Source: Bacteroidota bacterium
GTDB lineage: Bacteria > Bacteroidota > Ignavibacteria > UBA10030 > UBA6906
Direction of reading: 5' to 3'
Length of the DNA stretch: 64,000 nt
NCBI GenBank assembly: GCA_019637975.1
Contig: JAHBUR010000018.1
Span: 23,505 to 87,504 of the forward strand
Positions 50,427 to 59,781 of this stretch are shown in pieces. The translations under genes and the position numbers were made by a program. A model generated the notes under the pieces. It worked only from the letters and a program-made list of their open reading frames with translations, made no database searches and had not been told where the DNA came from. Each line of letters begins with the position of its first letter. Position 1 is the stretch's first letter.

Positions 50427-53400
50427 TTATTTCAAGAGCAACATTTTCTTCAGGTCATTCCTCGTGCCGCTCTGCAAACGGTAGAGGTACATACCGCTCG
50501 CAAGGTTGTCGGCGTTCATCCGGATTCGATAGTACTGTCCCGCTTCCGCAATACCGTCGAACAGTGTTGCCACCTTTTGTCCCAACAGGTTGTACAGTTC
50601 AAGCGTTGCCCGGTCTGTATTCTCAACCGAGAACTTTATTTCCGTCGAGGGATTGAAGGGGTTCGGGTAATTCTGGAACAGGGCGAACACCTTCGGAGCA
50701 ACTTCAGGTACCGAGGTGAGTATGTAGTTCACGCTGATCGGTTCGGTACGATGAATTGCGCCGCCGAGATCATGCTGGCGAAGCCGGTAGAAGTACATGC
50801 CGCCGGCAGCCAGCGTGTTATCCGTGAAGCTGTAGTACTGCGGCTCGTTGGTGGTACCGTGGCCGGGTACGAAGCTATTGAGCACTTCTGTGAACTCCTG
50901 CTCGTTCTCGTGCCGGCGTTCGACGTAGAAGCCATAGTTGTTGATTTCGGAGATGGTTCTCCACTCCAACAGAATACCGCTGCCCGTCGGGCTGATGCGT
51001 CCGGTGAATGAGGCGAGTTGGACGGGGAGGGGGATAGCCAGTTCATCCGCGCCGATGTAGGGTGCCTGCGTTTCGCGTGTTTGGTTGTCGAAATCAACAG
51101 TGATGCCGCCTGCCGGAATGCCCTTCAGGTTCATATCGCCATTGTGGACGGAGTTGAGGTGAAGGTCACTTGTGCTGTTCACAAACGTCACGGCGTATGT
51201 GGACGAGTTGGCATCTCCCGAAGAGTTTGTCTGCCACGAGGCAAAATCGGTGGGAACTCCGCCGGCAAGCCACACGGCGATTGATAGAGGATCACCGTTG
51301 AAGATGTTGTAATTCGACGCGCCGGGATCCCAACCGGTGGCTGCCGCGTTGAGGTTGGAGATGACAATATGAGCACCGGTACCTCCGGTTCGCGTATTCA
51401 CAAAAATGTTGTCCTTGATGTTGACCGTTGCAGTACCGTCGCGGAAGAAGGCAAGCGTGCTGACGGCGCCCGAGCCGTGCGCGCCGCTGAGCGAAACAGA
51501 GTTGAAGAACCAGTTGTTTGCCCCAGCTCCTGCATCGCGAATTCCTCCGATAAAATGATCAACGGCCGAAGGATTCAGTGCAATCATGTTGTTCGAGTAG
51601 GTAACACTGCCGGTTGCAGAGTAGATGCCATACAGATTGTTCGCAGCTTCGCCATCAATGCCGTATACAAGATTTCTTCTGATGTCCGTGGAAGTCACTG
51701 CGCCGGCGACGAATATCCCTATGTTGAAACAACCGCCAGTTGCATTGAACTGGGAGAGATTGTAGATGCTGTTCCCCTCAACGAGGTTGCCGGATGTTGC
51801 AGTGCCGATATGGAGACCGGTAAGGAAGAAGCTCGTACTGGAGCTGGCATTCGACTTCAGGTCACGGATGATGTTGTTCCGAATAGTGGTTGTACCTGCA
51901 TTCACCCTGATGCCCTTCAATTCATCGCCGGCGTTGCGGTAGTACGCTACATTTCCGATGATATTATTTTCAATGTTAACGATGCCGGCGCCTGTGTTGT
52001 AGATACAGCGGGCATCATAACTGACCCTGATTGTATCCCAAGCAGATCCCCCGCCACCGATGATGTTGCCCGTGACAGTTCCGATGTTCACGTTTCCGGC
52101 GGTGACGCTTATGCCCGCCCACGTCTGTGTTGATCCTCCACTGATATTCAGGTTGGAAATCGTGTTGCCTTGAACGCTTGTCGGTGTCGTCGTTCCGACG
52201 GTAAGGAGAATAGCGCTAAACGTGGTTGTTGTGGTCATAGGGTCGCCGCTGCGATTCGGTGCCGAACCGCCGATGCTGTTACCGCTGATCGTGTGTCCGT
52301 TCCCGCCCAATATACGGATAGGGATAAGCGCTGTCGTGCGCGCGGCTGTTTGATAGAAACTGCTCGGATTGACAACCCAACCGTCGCCGACACCGGTTGA
52401 TGAAACATGAACACCCCCCACGGTCCAGTTGAAGATCTCGCACCCGGAGATGGTGTTGTTGGCGTTCGGCGCCAAGGCCGTACCGGAAGAATAGACGGCA
52501 TTGGCAGGTACGCCTGCGGCATCCGAGCGGTCACGGATTTTGCAATTTTCAATTGTATTATTGCTGTTTCCTGCGGTTCCTGTTGATGTGCTGAACAGGA
52601 TCGTTCCGCTTGTTGAGCTTGTGTTGCCGCTTTCGATCGTCGCGTTCTTGATCGAATTGTTCGTGGCATCATTAATAAACGTAACCGCAGACCCAGTCGC
52701 GCTGGCGTTTCTGATGAGCAGCGATTCTCCGATATTCGGCCGCGTGAACGACGTTGGGGCGGCAGCAGGTACAACCTGCAGAATGTCGGTCTCCTCCCCG
52801 GTGTTTGTCTGGGGTACGCTCTCCATCACTGCTTTTTCGCCCGACTCCTCAGCCCTGACCATCGGGCCGACCTGAAGTACCCGTGAAGCATCCTGGCTGG
52901 CGGGGGTTGTGGAAACCATTGCTGGCGATGGAATCTCATTCCTCATCTGCGCTTTGCCCGTTACAGCGCCGCTGTTGATCGGAGCGTCACCCGGTTCAGC
53001 GAGGGTAATGCCGTCAAAGACTACATAGCTTGCCCCATTGAGAGTGAAGATATTGCCGGCACCCGATATAACCACGGCAACTCCTGTTGCAGGCTTGATG
53101 GTAAGCGTGTTAACAGCACTGGCGCCGAGAATCGTGCCGATGGTGATTGGGAATGTCTCCGCCGGCGTTGTGTACAAGGCATCAGTGAGTGAAAATGTAA
53201 CGGGTCCGACCAGCGCCTTGGTAGCGAGATCAGCGAACGCAGCAGTCAGTGTTGTGTATGTGCCACCTGTGCCAATGTCGATGGAACCACTAATGCCTGT
53301 GAGAATAATGTACGAACTTGGCGTGGTTGGCGGCGTTGATACTGTAGGCGGGTTGGCTGAGAATCCTGAAGCACCGGTGGCCGGAAAACAGCTGACATTC

Positions 53401-55922
53401 GGAGTCCCGGCATTATCCTGTGCGCAGATGTAGTAGGAAACGGCATCTCCCGCAACCACTCCTGCACCAAATGTGAATTGATATTGATCGCCACCGAGGG
53501 ACGTTGCGGTAGCAGGAGTGTAGGCTCCTGCGTTGATTCTCCAGTACAGTACCGGGAGGCCACCTCCTGCTGTCGGAACACCGGACGGGTCGGCAATAGT
53601 TGCTGTTATCGTTCGTGCGGCAAGCGAAAGGGTATTGCCAAGAGGTGTGTAGGTTATTACCGGACCTGTAATGTCGAGAGGAGTTCCTGTAAACTCATCC
53701 GCGCCGATATCAGGGGTTGTGCCGTTGCGTGCGTTGCCATCAATATCTGTCGTAATGCCTGCGATGGGGGTCGCGCCGGACTCCAGCTGTGTCGCTATTG
53801 CCGGATTAATATGGAGATCACTCGATGCAAGAAAATTCGGCATCTCTGAAACGCTGTTCAGATCTTGACTTGTCGCCGTCTTCCAGTCGGCAAGGGTTGC
53901 CTGATCAACGGTTGTCAGTCCGACAAATCCGCCCGTTCCATCAGCTCGCAGATTATTGTAGTCGGAAAGAAACGTACCCGTTGCACTGGAACGAGTGATT
54001 GCATAATGCTTTCCGGTTCCTGCACCGTTGCTCCGGGCGTTGTAGAAGTTGTTGTTCATCACCGAGTCTATAGGACTCGCTGACCGGAAATAACAAGAGG
54101 TGCTTCCGTTGTTGCCGGTCCCCGGCTCACCGCCAATACGAACCGAGTTATAGAAAACACCCACAGTACCTGATCCTTCGACGGAAATTCCGCGTAAACT
54201 CCCGGCCGTACCGGTATGCGATGTCACGCCCGTGGTGTCAAGATAGATGAAGTTGTTGTATATCCTCGAGGGTATTGCGGAAGAAAAGGAGAGCAACCTG
54301 AACGCCTTCGTGTTCGGGCTTGTCGCTGATGCACTCGGCGCGATACTATGTATCTTATTGTTGAATGCACGAATGCTCATACTTGTACTGTTTGTATATA
54401 TCCCGTTGAGCGCTGTTGCGGACGTTCCCGGAAACGGAATGGTGAAATACATTTCATTTCCGGAAATCTCCAGGTTGGAATAGCCAGCCTGACCGTTAAT
54501 TGCCGCACCATTGGTGGAGGTGTTCTGTTGCCAATCACGGATAACATTGTTGATAATCCTGCAGCCGTCGGAGAGTACGGTGGTGGAGCCGTTGAATGTG
54601 ACACCCCCCATCGGACGCGACGCGACTGTGGCCGGATCGTTTGCTTCCAGGGTGCAGTTTTCGACTGTATTGTTGTTGTTTGCAATATTGATGGTGTTAA
54701 TCGTGTTGGGAGCACCGAAGAGGACGGCACCGTTGGTTGTCGTTCCAGTTGATCCGGACGCCTTGATCGTCATCATTCTAAACGTCGTGTTTTGTGTTCC
54801 GTCCTGAACAATAATCCCGCCGCCGGCGACTGTGCCTGTATACTCGAGCGTCAGGCTCTGACCACTTCCGATACCGTCGATCGTGACATAGCTTGCTCCG
54901 CGTACACGGAATACGAAATTGTTGTTTGCAACTCCTGCACGTGTCAAGGTAATAGCTGCGGAAGCTGCGGGCCTGAGGGTCACGGTATTCGTTGAGCTTG
55001 TTCCCGGAATATGATCAATGCGGGCAGTATCCGTTGTTGCGAGCGTGAACCCGCTGAGAATACTGACCGTAATTGGTGCAGAGACACCTTTATCCCGAAG
55101 ATCCGCAAAAGCGGCTTGCAGCGTTGTGTAATCACCGCCTGCACCGACAGTCTTGTTCGTTGAGATGGGGACAGGCGGTGTAAAGGTGTATGTAGTTCCG
55201 CTCGGCAAGAAGCCGGAAATCGCGGCATTGTTCACCGAGTTGTTTACGACTAATCGGGATGCAGTAGCCGGCGAGGCGGGTGTCACGCTGATGAAATGGT
55301 TCTGGTTGAGATCCGCCGTCGTGCTCGTGGTTAGCATGTCTGCAAGGCCGATGCTGGCCGTGTAGGTTGCGGTGCCGAGCGACATTGTGCCGTACACAAA
55401 TTCGATGACATTTGTGGTTTCATACAGCTTGATCTGAAAATTCACATCCGGCGTGGTGTTTCCTGAGATTGCCATCCCTTGAAATTCCACCGTGAGAACG
55501 CGATTGGGAGCCGAGCCTGTCACAACGTAATGTACTTGCCCTGAGGGTCCCGTTGCAAGATCGTCCCAAAGGCCGCAGACCATGGTGCCGTTTGAGTGCA
55601 TTGAATTCGTAAAGAGCAATGCAGTTGTGTTGGTGTTGAATGTGATGAATCCATTGGCCGAGCCTCGGAACTCTGTGTATGGTATCCCGTCGTACACAAA
55701 GGTGAAACCTATAGTGGCGTTGACGGCGCCATCGTCGCTTGAGGGCGCGACAAGTTGCGTTGAGCCCGTGATCGGAACATACGTACCTGCCGATTCTGTA
55801 AAGGCGTACCCTCCCACCCCGGCTACTGCTGCCGCAGAAAAAAATACAGTCAGCAGGAGCAAACCCAGGATGGAAGTAACGAGTCTAATGGTTCCTCCTT
55901 TTTCTTTGTATGCGTGGTTCAT
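50427..55922 (-). CDS. Giant secreted double beta-helix protein with T9SS tail
   Basis: An 1831-residue exported protein. Signal peptide (hydrophobic LGLLLLTVFFSAAAVAG at ~17-35). Residues ~40-245 are a sandwich domain (YAFTESAGTYVPITG, SANGFITF). Two right-handed beta-helix modules of the pectin-lyase type follow, each opening with 'G.GG.YTTL.AAFADL' (~260 and ~895) and rich in Asn (NNTVENC, NNTIENCKI). Then come the linker LPVQLASFTGRISPTG and the sorting tail QNYPNPFNPSTEI...NDLKKMLLLK. Such folds bind or cut polysaccharides or act as adhesins; no lyase active site is evident. ATG 55922 has GGAG 7 nt upstream; a TTG at 55934 is the alternative. Residues ~970-1060 are an unusual hydrophilic insert. 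Confidence 0.87.
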   Translation of the reverse strand: MNHAYKEKGGTIRLVTSILGLLLLTVFFSAAAVAGVGGYAFTESAGTYVPITGSTQLVAPSSDDGAVNATIGFTFVYDGIPYTEFRGSANGFITFNTNTTALLFTNSMHSNGTMVCGLWDDLATGPSGQVHYVVTGSAPNRVLTVEFQGMAISGNTTPDVNFQIKLYETTNVIEFVYGTMSLGTATYTASIGLADMLTTSTTADLNQNHFISVTPASPATASRLVVNNSVNNAAISGFLPSGTTYTFTPPVPISTNKTVGAGGDYTTLQAAFADLRDKGVSAPITVSILSGFTLATTDTARIDHIPGTSSTNTVTLRPAASAAITLTRAGVANNNFVFRVRGASYVTIDGIGSGQSLTLEYTGTVAGGGIIVQDGTQNTTFRMMTIKASGSTGTTTNGAVLFGAPNTINTINIANNNNTVENCTLEANDPATVASRPMGGVTFNGSTTVLSDGCRIINNVIRDWQQNTSTNGAAINGQAGYSNLEISGNEMYFTIPFPGTSATALNGIYTNSTSMSIRAFNNKIHSIAPSASATSPNTKAFRLLSFSSAIPSRIYNNFIYLDTTGVTSHTGTAGSLRGISVEGSGTVGVFYNSVRIGGEPGTGNNGSTSCYFRSASPIDSVMNNNFYNARSNGAGTGKHYAITRSSATGTFLSDYNNLRADGTGGFVGLTTVDQATLADWKTATSQDLNSVSEMPNFLASSDLHINPAIATQLESGATPIAGITTDIDGNARNGTTPDIGADEFTGTPLDITGPVITYTPLGNTLSLAARTITATIADPSGVPTAGGGLPVLYWRINAGAYTPATATSLGGDQYQFTFGAGVVAGDAVSYYICAQDNAGTPNVSCFPATGASGFSANPPTVSTPPTTPSSYIILTGISGSIDIGTGGTYTTLTAAFADLATKALVGPVTFSLTDALYTTPAETFPITIGTILGASAVNTLTIKPATGVAVVISGAGNIFTLNGASYVVFDGITLAEPGDAPINSGAVTGKAQMRNEIPSPAMVSTTPASQDASRVLQVGPMVRAEESGEKAVMESVPQTNTGEETDILQVVPAAAPTSFTRPNIGESLLIRNASATGSAVTFINDATNNSIKNATIESGNTSSTSGTILFSTSTGTAGNSNNTIENCKIRDRSDAAGVPANAVYSSGTALAPNANNTISGCEIFNWTVGGVHVSSTGVGDGWVVNPSSFYQTAARTTALIPIRILGGNGHTISGNSIGGSAPNRSGDPMTTTTTFSAILLTVGTTTPTSVQGNTISNLNISGGSTQTWAGISVTAGNVNIGTVTGNIIGGGGSAWDTIRVSYDARCIYNTGAGIVNIENNIIGNVAYYRNAGDELKGIRVNAGTTTIRNNIIRDLKSNASSSTSFFLTGLHIGTATSGNLVEGNSIYNLSQFNATGGCFNIGIFVAGAVTSTDIRRNLVYGIDGEAANNLYGIYSATGSVTYSNNMIALNPSAVDHFIGGIRDAGAGANNWFFNSVSLSGAHGSGAVSTLAFFRDGTATVNIKDNIFVNTRTGGTGAHIVISNLNAAATGWDPGASNYNIFNGDPLSIAVWLAGGVPTDFASWQTNSSGDANSSTYAVTFVNSTSDLHLNSVHNGDMNLKGIPAGGITVDFDNQTRETQAPYIGADELAIPLPVQLASFTGRISPTGSGILLEWRTISEINNYGFYVERRHENEQEFTEVLNSFVPGHGTTNEPQYYSFTDNTLAAGGMYFYRLRQHDLGGAIHRTEPISVNYILTSVPEVAPKVFALFQNYPNPFNPSTEIKFSVENTDRATLELYNLLGQKVATLFDGIAEAGQYYRIRMNADNLASGMYLYRLQSGTRNDLKKMLLLK

Positions 55923-56409
55923 ATTGCTCTCCAAAGTTAAGATGGTTGGTTGGGTTATATCGTTAAGCTGTATTCGAATTCTTCACTGTTCGTGACTGAT
56001 TTGGGCGATAATCAAGCAGGCAGATTACGCGCAGATACTCCAACACGCATGAGCGTGCTGAAAAATCGTTTCACGTTACATGCGTGAGGCAATTGACGAA
56101 GGGTTCAATGTCCCCATACTAATGAGGTATGCTGCGAATAGACTGTGGAGCAACTATCTATTGATCGAAAGGAACAGTTGTGTCACGTGCAAGCAAATAG
56201 TACGGAGGCAAGGGGAAGAGATAGGCGAACGCTTCCGCGTGCCTCTGTGCTGTCAACTTAAAATCCGGTTTTGGATAAGATCATTCTGAAGTGGACTTGT
56301 GAGTCGCAAACTTCAGCAACCCATGAGAATATAGCCTAAAGAATTCTCAATTGTCAACAGAAAAGCGGCGCCTTTGAAGAAATTATTGAGAGGCGATAAG
56401 CTCAGGTTA
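55923..56409. other. 487-nt spacer between cargo genes
   Basis: Carries the leader and probably the promoter of the 50427-55922 gene. TCACG-N7-CGTGA (56071-56087) is a palindrome ~150 nt upstream of that gene and shares TACATGCGT with the operator at 47905. A 69-codon ORF at 56080-56289 (+) lacks any support. The part near 56350-56409 is AT-rich and has no clear terminator. Confidence 0.6.
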
Positions 56410-58053
56410 TTACCTAACCAATATCATGCGCCTTGTGATTGAAATAGGGAATGCTCCGGTTGAATTTTTCAACACCAGCCTGTAGAAATAGACACCGCTC
56501 GGAAGCGGGATGGCACTCTGTGAAATGGCATTGAAATCAACCGAGTACATTACTCCTCCCTCCGCGGTATCATTGAACAACGAAGAGACCTCACGTCCCA
56601 AAACATCGGACAAGACTATTGATGCGTATGTCGTGTTGGGCACGGAAAACTCGATGCGAGTTGTCGGATTGAACGGATTGGGATAGTTTTGCGACAGTGT
56701 GTACGATATCGGAGTCGAGGCGGGGATGTGCAGTACAATGTTCAGATGGATCGGTTCGAAAAGGTGTATCGTTCCGTCCAAATCAATCTGCTTCAATCGG
56801 TATGAGAGTGAGCCCGGCGGTATGGGAAGGACCTCAGCAAATCGGTAGTACTGGGGGTGCAGTGTTGTGCCTCGACCCGGAATGAAACCATTTGGTACTG
56901 TCACAAAACCGGAGTCAGCAATCACCCGCCGCTGAAGTTCAAAGCCGTAGTTGTTTGTTTCGGATACGGTTCGCCACTCCAGTACTACACTGTCGCCTGT
57001 GGCGTTGACACTGCCTGTAAACGACGCGAGTTGTACGGGAACAATTGTGCGAGGGAAGGCAAACAATGCTGTGACCGGCAGATGGTCGGATGCGTTATGG
57101 AGCGCGTGTGCGATACTGTCGGGAACGGCGGTATTGGGTAGACGATTTATGGAATCGTTGTAATGATTGCCGTCGTTACCGTATGCCGTGTAACTGGACG
57201 TGATGATCCGGTCAGCCATCGTGCTTGAGGTCAGGATGATGTCGAACCGATCATCCAATCCGCCTGTGGCCCCTCCGCCAAAAGAGCGGACACGCGGCGA
57301 TTGTGTATGGTGTTGGGAGAAGGTAATGCTGTTCCACGTTCCCGTCATGTTCAGCGGATCAAAAGCCCTCCCGGTGTTGATTGTTTCATTCCCAATCAAC
57401 TTCTGCCATGCTGGCTCGGAACTTCTGTAGATATTGTAGTCACCGACGATAACGAATTGCGTTCCGGCCGGCAGTGAATTGAGATGATCACGTAATATCG
57501 TTGCCTCGTCGAGGCGTAACTGTTCGTTGGATGAGCCGCTGCTTGCCTTGAGGTGAACGGAATAAATATGCAGCTCATCGGCGGAGTACTTCGGCCTCAC
57601 CACATATCCTGCAATGTCGCGCAAGGCGGTGGAAATGTAGGAAGCGCGCACAAAATCCCATGTATCCGTCCGATAAAACAAGCCGTTGTCTGAATCAGGA
57701 CCGTCGTTGAACGGAACGTGCGCAAACGTTGCCGGTGCAACAAGATCAAGCACAGCGGATTGAAATTCCGACATCCCCGCGGCGCTCGTCATCTCCTGCA
57801 CAACAAGAATATCAGGGGAAAGCCCGTGCATGACTTTGCGGAATTCAGGATTGCGTGTTGCCGATGTTGACCCGGGGTAGTTCAACAGGTTGTAGCTGGC
57901 GATGCGAAGGGTATCAAACTGTTGGGCATGGGAGGGGAAGCCGCCCAGGAGAACAAGCCCGAGGAAAAGGAATCTCCTGCAGACGGCTACACGCCGACTC
58001 GTGAGGCGCGTGAAGAGAAAGTGAATACCTGTTTCGATGATACCCCCGACAAT
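56410..58053 (-). CDS. Secreted EEP-family nuclease/phosphatase with T9SS tail; start codon uncertain
   Basis: An exported protein of 491-547 residues. The catalytic domain belongs to the endonuclease/exonuclease/phosphatase (EEP, DNase I-like) family: VVQEMTS, YSVHLKAS, FVIVGDYNIYRS and NASDHLPV give the metal-binding Glu, Asp and His. It is followed by the linker PVQLASFTGSVNATG and a sorting tail (QNYPNPFNPTTRI ... ITRRMILVR). The frame is open to 58071 and encodes a clear signal peptide (RRFLFLGLVLLGGFPSHAQ) at 57978-57922, yet no ATG, GTG or TTG lies upstream of it. The given start is an ATT nine nt after GGAG; the first conventional start is an internal TTG at 57885, behind the signal peptide. 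Likely role: degrading extracellular nucleic acid. Confidence 0.8.
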   Translation of the reverse strand: MVGGIIETGIHFLFTRLTSRRVAVCRRFLFLGLVLLGGFPSHAQQFDTLRIASYNLLNYPGSTSATRNPEFRKVMHGLSPDILVVQEMTSAAGMSEFQSAVLDLVAPATFAHVPFNDGPDSDNGLFYRTDTWDFVRASYISTALRDIAGYVVRPKYSADELHIYSVHLKASSGSSNEQLRLDEATILRDHLNSLPAGTQFVIVGDYNIYRSSEPAWQKLIGNETINTGRAFDPLNMTGTWNSITFSQHHTQSPRVRSFGGGATGGLDDRFDIILTSSTMADRIITSSYTAYGNDGNHYNDSINRLPNTAVPDSIAHALHNASDHLPVTALFAFPRTIVPVQLASFTGSVNATGDSVVLEWRTVSETNNYGFELQRRVIADSGFVTVPNGFIPGRGTTLHPQYYRFAEVLPIPPGSLSYRLKQIDLDGTIHLFEPIHLNIVLHIPASTPISYTLSQNYPNPFNPTTRIEFSVPNTTYASIVLSDVLGREVSSLFNDTAEGGVMYSVDFNAISQSAIPLPSGVYFYRLVLKNSTGAFPISITRRMILVR

Positions 58054-58136
58054 GTTGTTGTTCTCCTGTAACTACAACAAATATGCCTTCATGTGATGTT
58101 GTTAAGGTCACACCGGTATCATCGGGGCCAACTGTG

Positions 58137-58394
58137 TCAGTTTCTCCTGTCGTTCAGCGACTCACGAGCGGTGCCATCGTGCATATTCTCAAGAAACATG
58201 CTTCGCAGCGTTCTGTATTCACGATACAGATTCAGTGTGTATGAACGGAGAAGTTCCAATTCATCATGTTCCGATAAATCATCAATCGAAACATGCGGAC
58301 GCCCGTCGCGTCGCTGGATTTCCTTCAGCTTGTTCACCACAAGGGCGTTAAGATGCGGGTCAAGATTGTTGAGATTGCGGAAGTAGTCTCCCAT
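58137..58394 (-). CDS. Small hypothetical protein, 85 residues
   Basis: A short soluble, charged, mostly helical protein (MGDYFRNLNNLDPHLNALVVNKLKEIQ at the start; DDLSEHDELELLRSYTLNLYREYRTL in the second half). No signal peptide or membrane segment. GAGGAG lies 6 nt before ATG 58394, so this start is preferred to the longer frame from 58475. A promoter-like TATATT (58512-58517) and a palindrome (58558-58574) precede it. It is the only non-exported gene beside the cargo array. I do not recognise it. Confidence 0.65.
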   Translation of the reverse strand: MGDYFRNLNNLDPHLNALVVNKLKEIQRRDGRPHVSIDDLSEHDELELLRSYTLNLYREYRTLRSMFLENMHDGTARESLNDRRN

Positions 58395-58511
58395 TACCAA
58401 CTCCTCTAATTTGAAAGATATTGTGTTAGATGTACGTTCCGGGGACGGAACACGAGGAAAGATCATGGGGGACATCTGCCTGTACGATACGCAGGCGTGA
58501 TTCGTGCGGAC

Positions 58512-58574
58512 AATATACTACGTGTTTCGACGTAGAAATGTAGCGGCGCGCAAACACTTCACACTTTGTGTGAA
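58512..58574 (-). promoter_or_regulatory. Promoter-like box and palindromic operator of the 58137-58394 gene
   Basis: Minus-strand TATATT (58512-58517) and TTCACAC-TTT-GTGTGAA (58558-58574), a perfect 7-bp palindrome centred about 51 nt upstream of the -10, i.e. near -61. It resembles a CRP/FNR half-site pair. Confidence 0.5.
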
Positions 58575-58675
58575 TGTTTCGAATTACGTCAAGCAGATGC
58601 CAAGAGAAGTGACGGTATGAGGATATGCACACAGTGGAGCCGTAGGGGAAACGGATCCACTGTGCTGCCGGTAAA

Positions 58676-59134
58676 TTAGTGACGAAACGCGGACTGCTGA
58701 TTCAGGGTATGGAGATCATTCCCCAGCACACCGTGAGATCCGGTTTCTGCATCTTCAAGACGCTTGAGTATTTTCCAGATTGTGCGCTCGGAGATTTTGA
58801 TGTTGTGTTTTTCCTGCAGTATTGCTTTGAGCCTGCGCTGACCGAATCCGGTCTGTTCCTTCAAGCGCTTCAGCAATTGCACGCTTGCTTCGGGTGTTGC
58901 ACTCGGGAAATGATGCGGCCGGCGCGATTGGTCAACCAGGCTTTTTGTATCACTTCCCGATTGACGGTATCGCTTCAGCCACTTATAGAACGTCTTGCGA
59001 CTGATCCCGAACCGTTTGCACACCTCTTGCGCGCTTCCCGTTTCATCGTAACAAATCATCCAGGCAAGTCGCGGATGTAACGATGAACCCTGCTCGGTTC
59101 CATGCGGAGCACGTTCGCTGTTGTCTTTTGTCAT
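58676..59134 (-). CDS. Helix-turn-helix protein resembling an IS481 transposase N-terminus
   Basis: A 152-residue protein with two DNA-binding helical units: RLAWMICYDETGSAQEVCKRFGISRKTFYKWLKRYRQSG at ~22-60 (HTH) and LLKRLKEQTGFGQRRLKAIL...ISERTIWKILKRL at ~85-128. The middle linker SLVDQSRRPHHFPS is typical of IS481-family transposases. The DDE catalytic domain is missing: after residue ~130 there are ~22 residues of unrelated sequence, and no further ORF continues it. It is either a decayed transposase or a domesticated regulator. ATG 59134 follows AGGTGGGG. It lies 460 nt from tRNA-Ser(CGA). Confidence 0.8.
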   Translation of the reverse strand: MTKDNSERAPHGTEQGSSLHPRLAWMICYDETGSAQEVCKRFGISRKTFYKWLKRYRQSGSDTKSLVDQSRRPHHFPSATPEASVQLLKRLKEQTGFGQRRLKAILQEKHNIKISERTIWKILKRLEDAETGSHGVLGNDLHTLNQQSAFRH

Positions 59135-59597
59135 AGACCCCACCTATGTTTGTTGATGTTGAGTTTTGGATGCACTACACATCCTTCGTTGTCGAGGCCT
59201 CAGCCTGGCAGGGGGGTAGGAATTTGGGGGGGAGATCCAAAACGCCGCTCTCAATAGCCTTACTTCTTGCCTCACACCTGAGACTATCTCACGCGATATG
59301 CCAATGTTTCGCTGGTGTAACCGAAGGATGCAATGCTATGCAAAAGGATGGAAAACAGATGCGAAATCAGAGAGAGTATTAGCAGCGGGTCAGACCAAGT
59401 ATGACTCTCCAGACGGCGCAAGCAATCACCTTTGTCCATCCTACACGTTGCTTGTACATTTTACAACAGTTGTGGCGGGTGGTTCTTGCTGTAATACTCT
59501 CACAAGGATCTTGCAGTGGAGGATTTCAGAAATGAGGATTGGTGGAGAGCTGTTAAAAAAAAAGGAGTCCCGAGACATTTTACGGGACTCCAAATCG
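59135..59597. other. 463-nt spacer between HTH gene and tRNA-Ser
   Basis: A perfect 9-bp inverted repeat GTTTTGGAT (59163-59171) / ATCCAAAAC (59235-59243) lies in the leader of the HTH gene. The tRNA terminator is at 59555-59591. ORFs in this stretch read into the tRNA gene and are not credible. Confidence 0.65.
59555..59591 (-). terminator. Intrinsic terminator of tRNA-Ser
   Basis: Minus-strand GGAGTCCCG/CGGGACTCC (9 bp) followed by a run of nine T, directly after the tRNA. Confidence 0.93.
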
Positions 59598-59684
59598 CGG
59601 AGAGGGAGGGATTCGAACCCTCGATAGCCTTACGACTATACTAGTTTTCGAGACTAGCGCCTTCAACCACTCGGCCACCTCTCC
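59598..59684 (-). tRNA. tRNA-Ser (anticodon CGA)
   Basis: Class II tRNA: acceptor GGAGAGG/CCTCTCC, anticodon stem CTAGT/ACTAG with loop CTCGAAA (anticodon CGA), long variable arm, T-arm GAGGG-TTCGAAT-CCCTC, discriminator G, no CCA. It has the same orientation and acceptor stem as tRNA-Ser(GGA) at 13.6 kb. Confidence 0.96.
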
Positions 59685-59781
59685 GGGCTTGCCGACCATT
59701 GAGCGGAATGTTCGGATTCTCAAAACGGGCAGAGTAATGCAGGCCCAATATATGAAACACACAGTCTCAAATCAATTCACA

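Noticed and set aside
56080..56289. 69-codon + ORF in the spacer before the nuclease gene
   Set aside because: No ribosome site, no recognisable sequence, and it overlaps the probable promoter region of the giant cargo gene.
57914..58111. 65-codon minus ORF overlapping the nuclease signal peptide
   Set aside because: It is in another frame from the signal peptide and catalytic domain. Its product has no features, although its ATG is the only one near the expected start.
59298..59627. 109-codon + ORF ending in RRGRDSNPR
   Set aside because: Its end is the antisense of tRNA-Ser, and the start lies in unsupported spacer.
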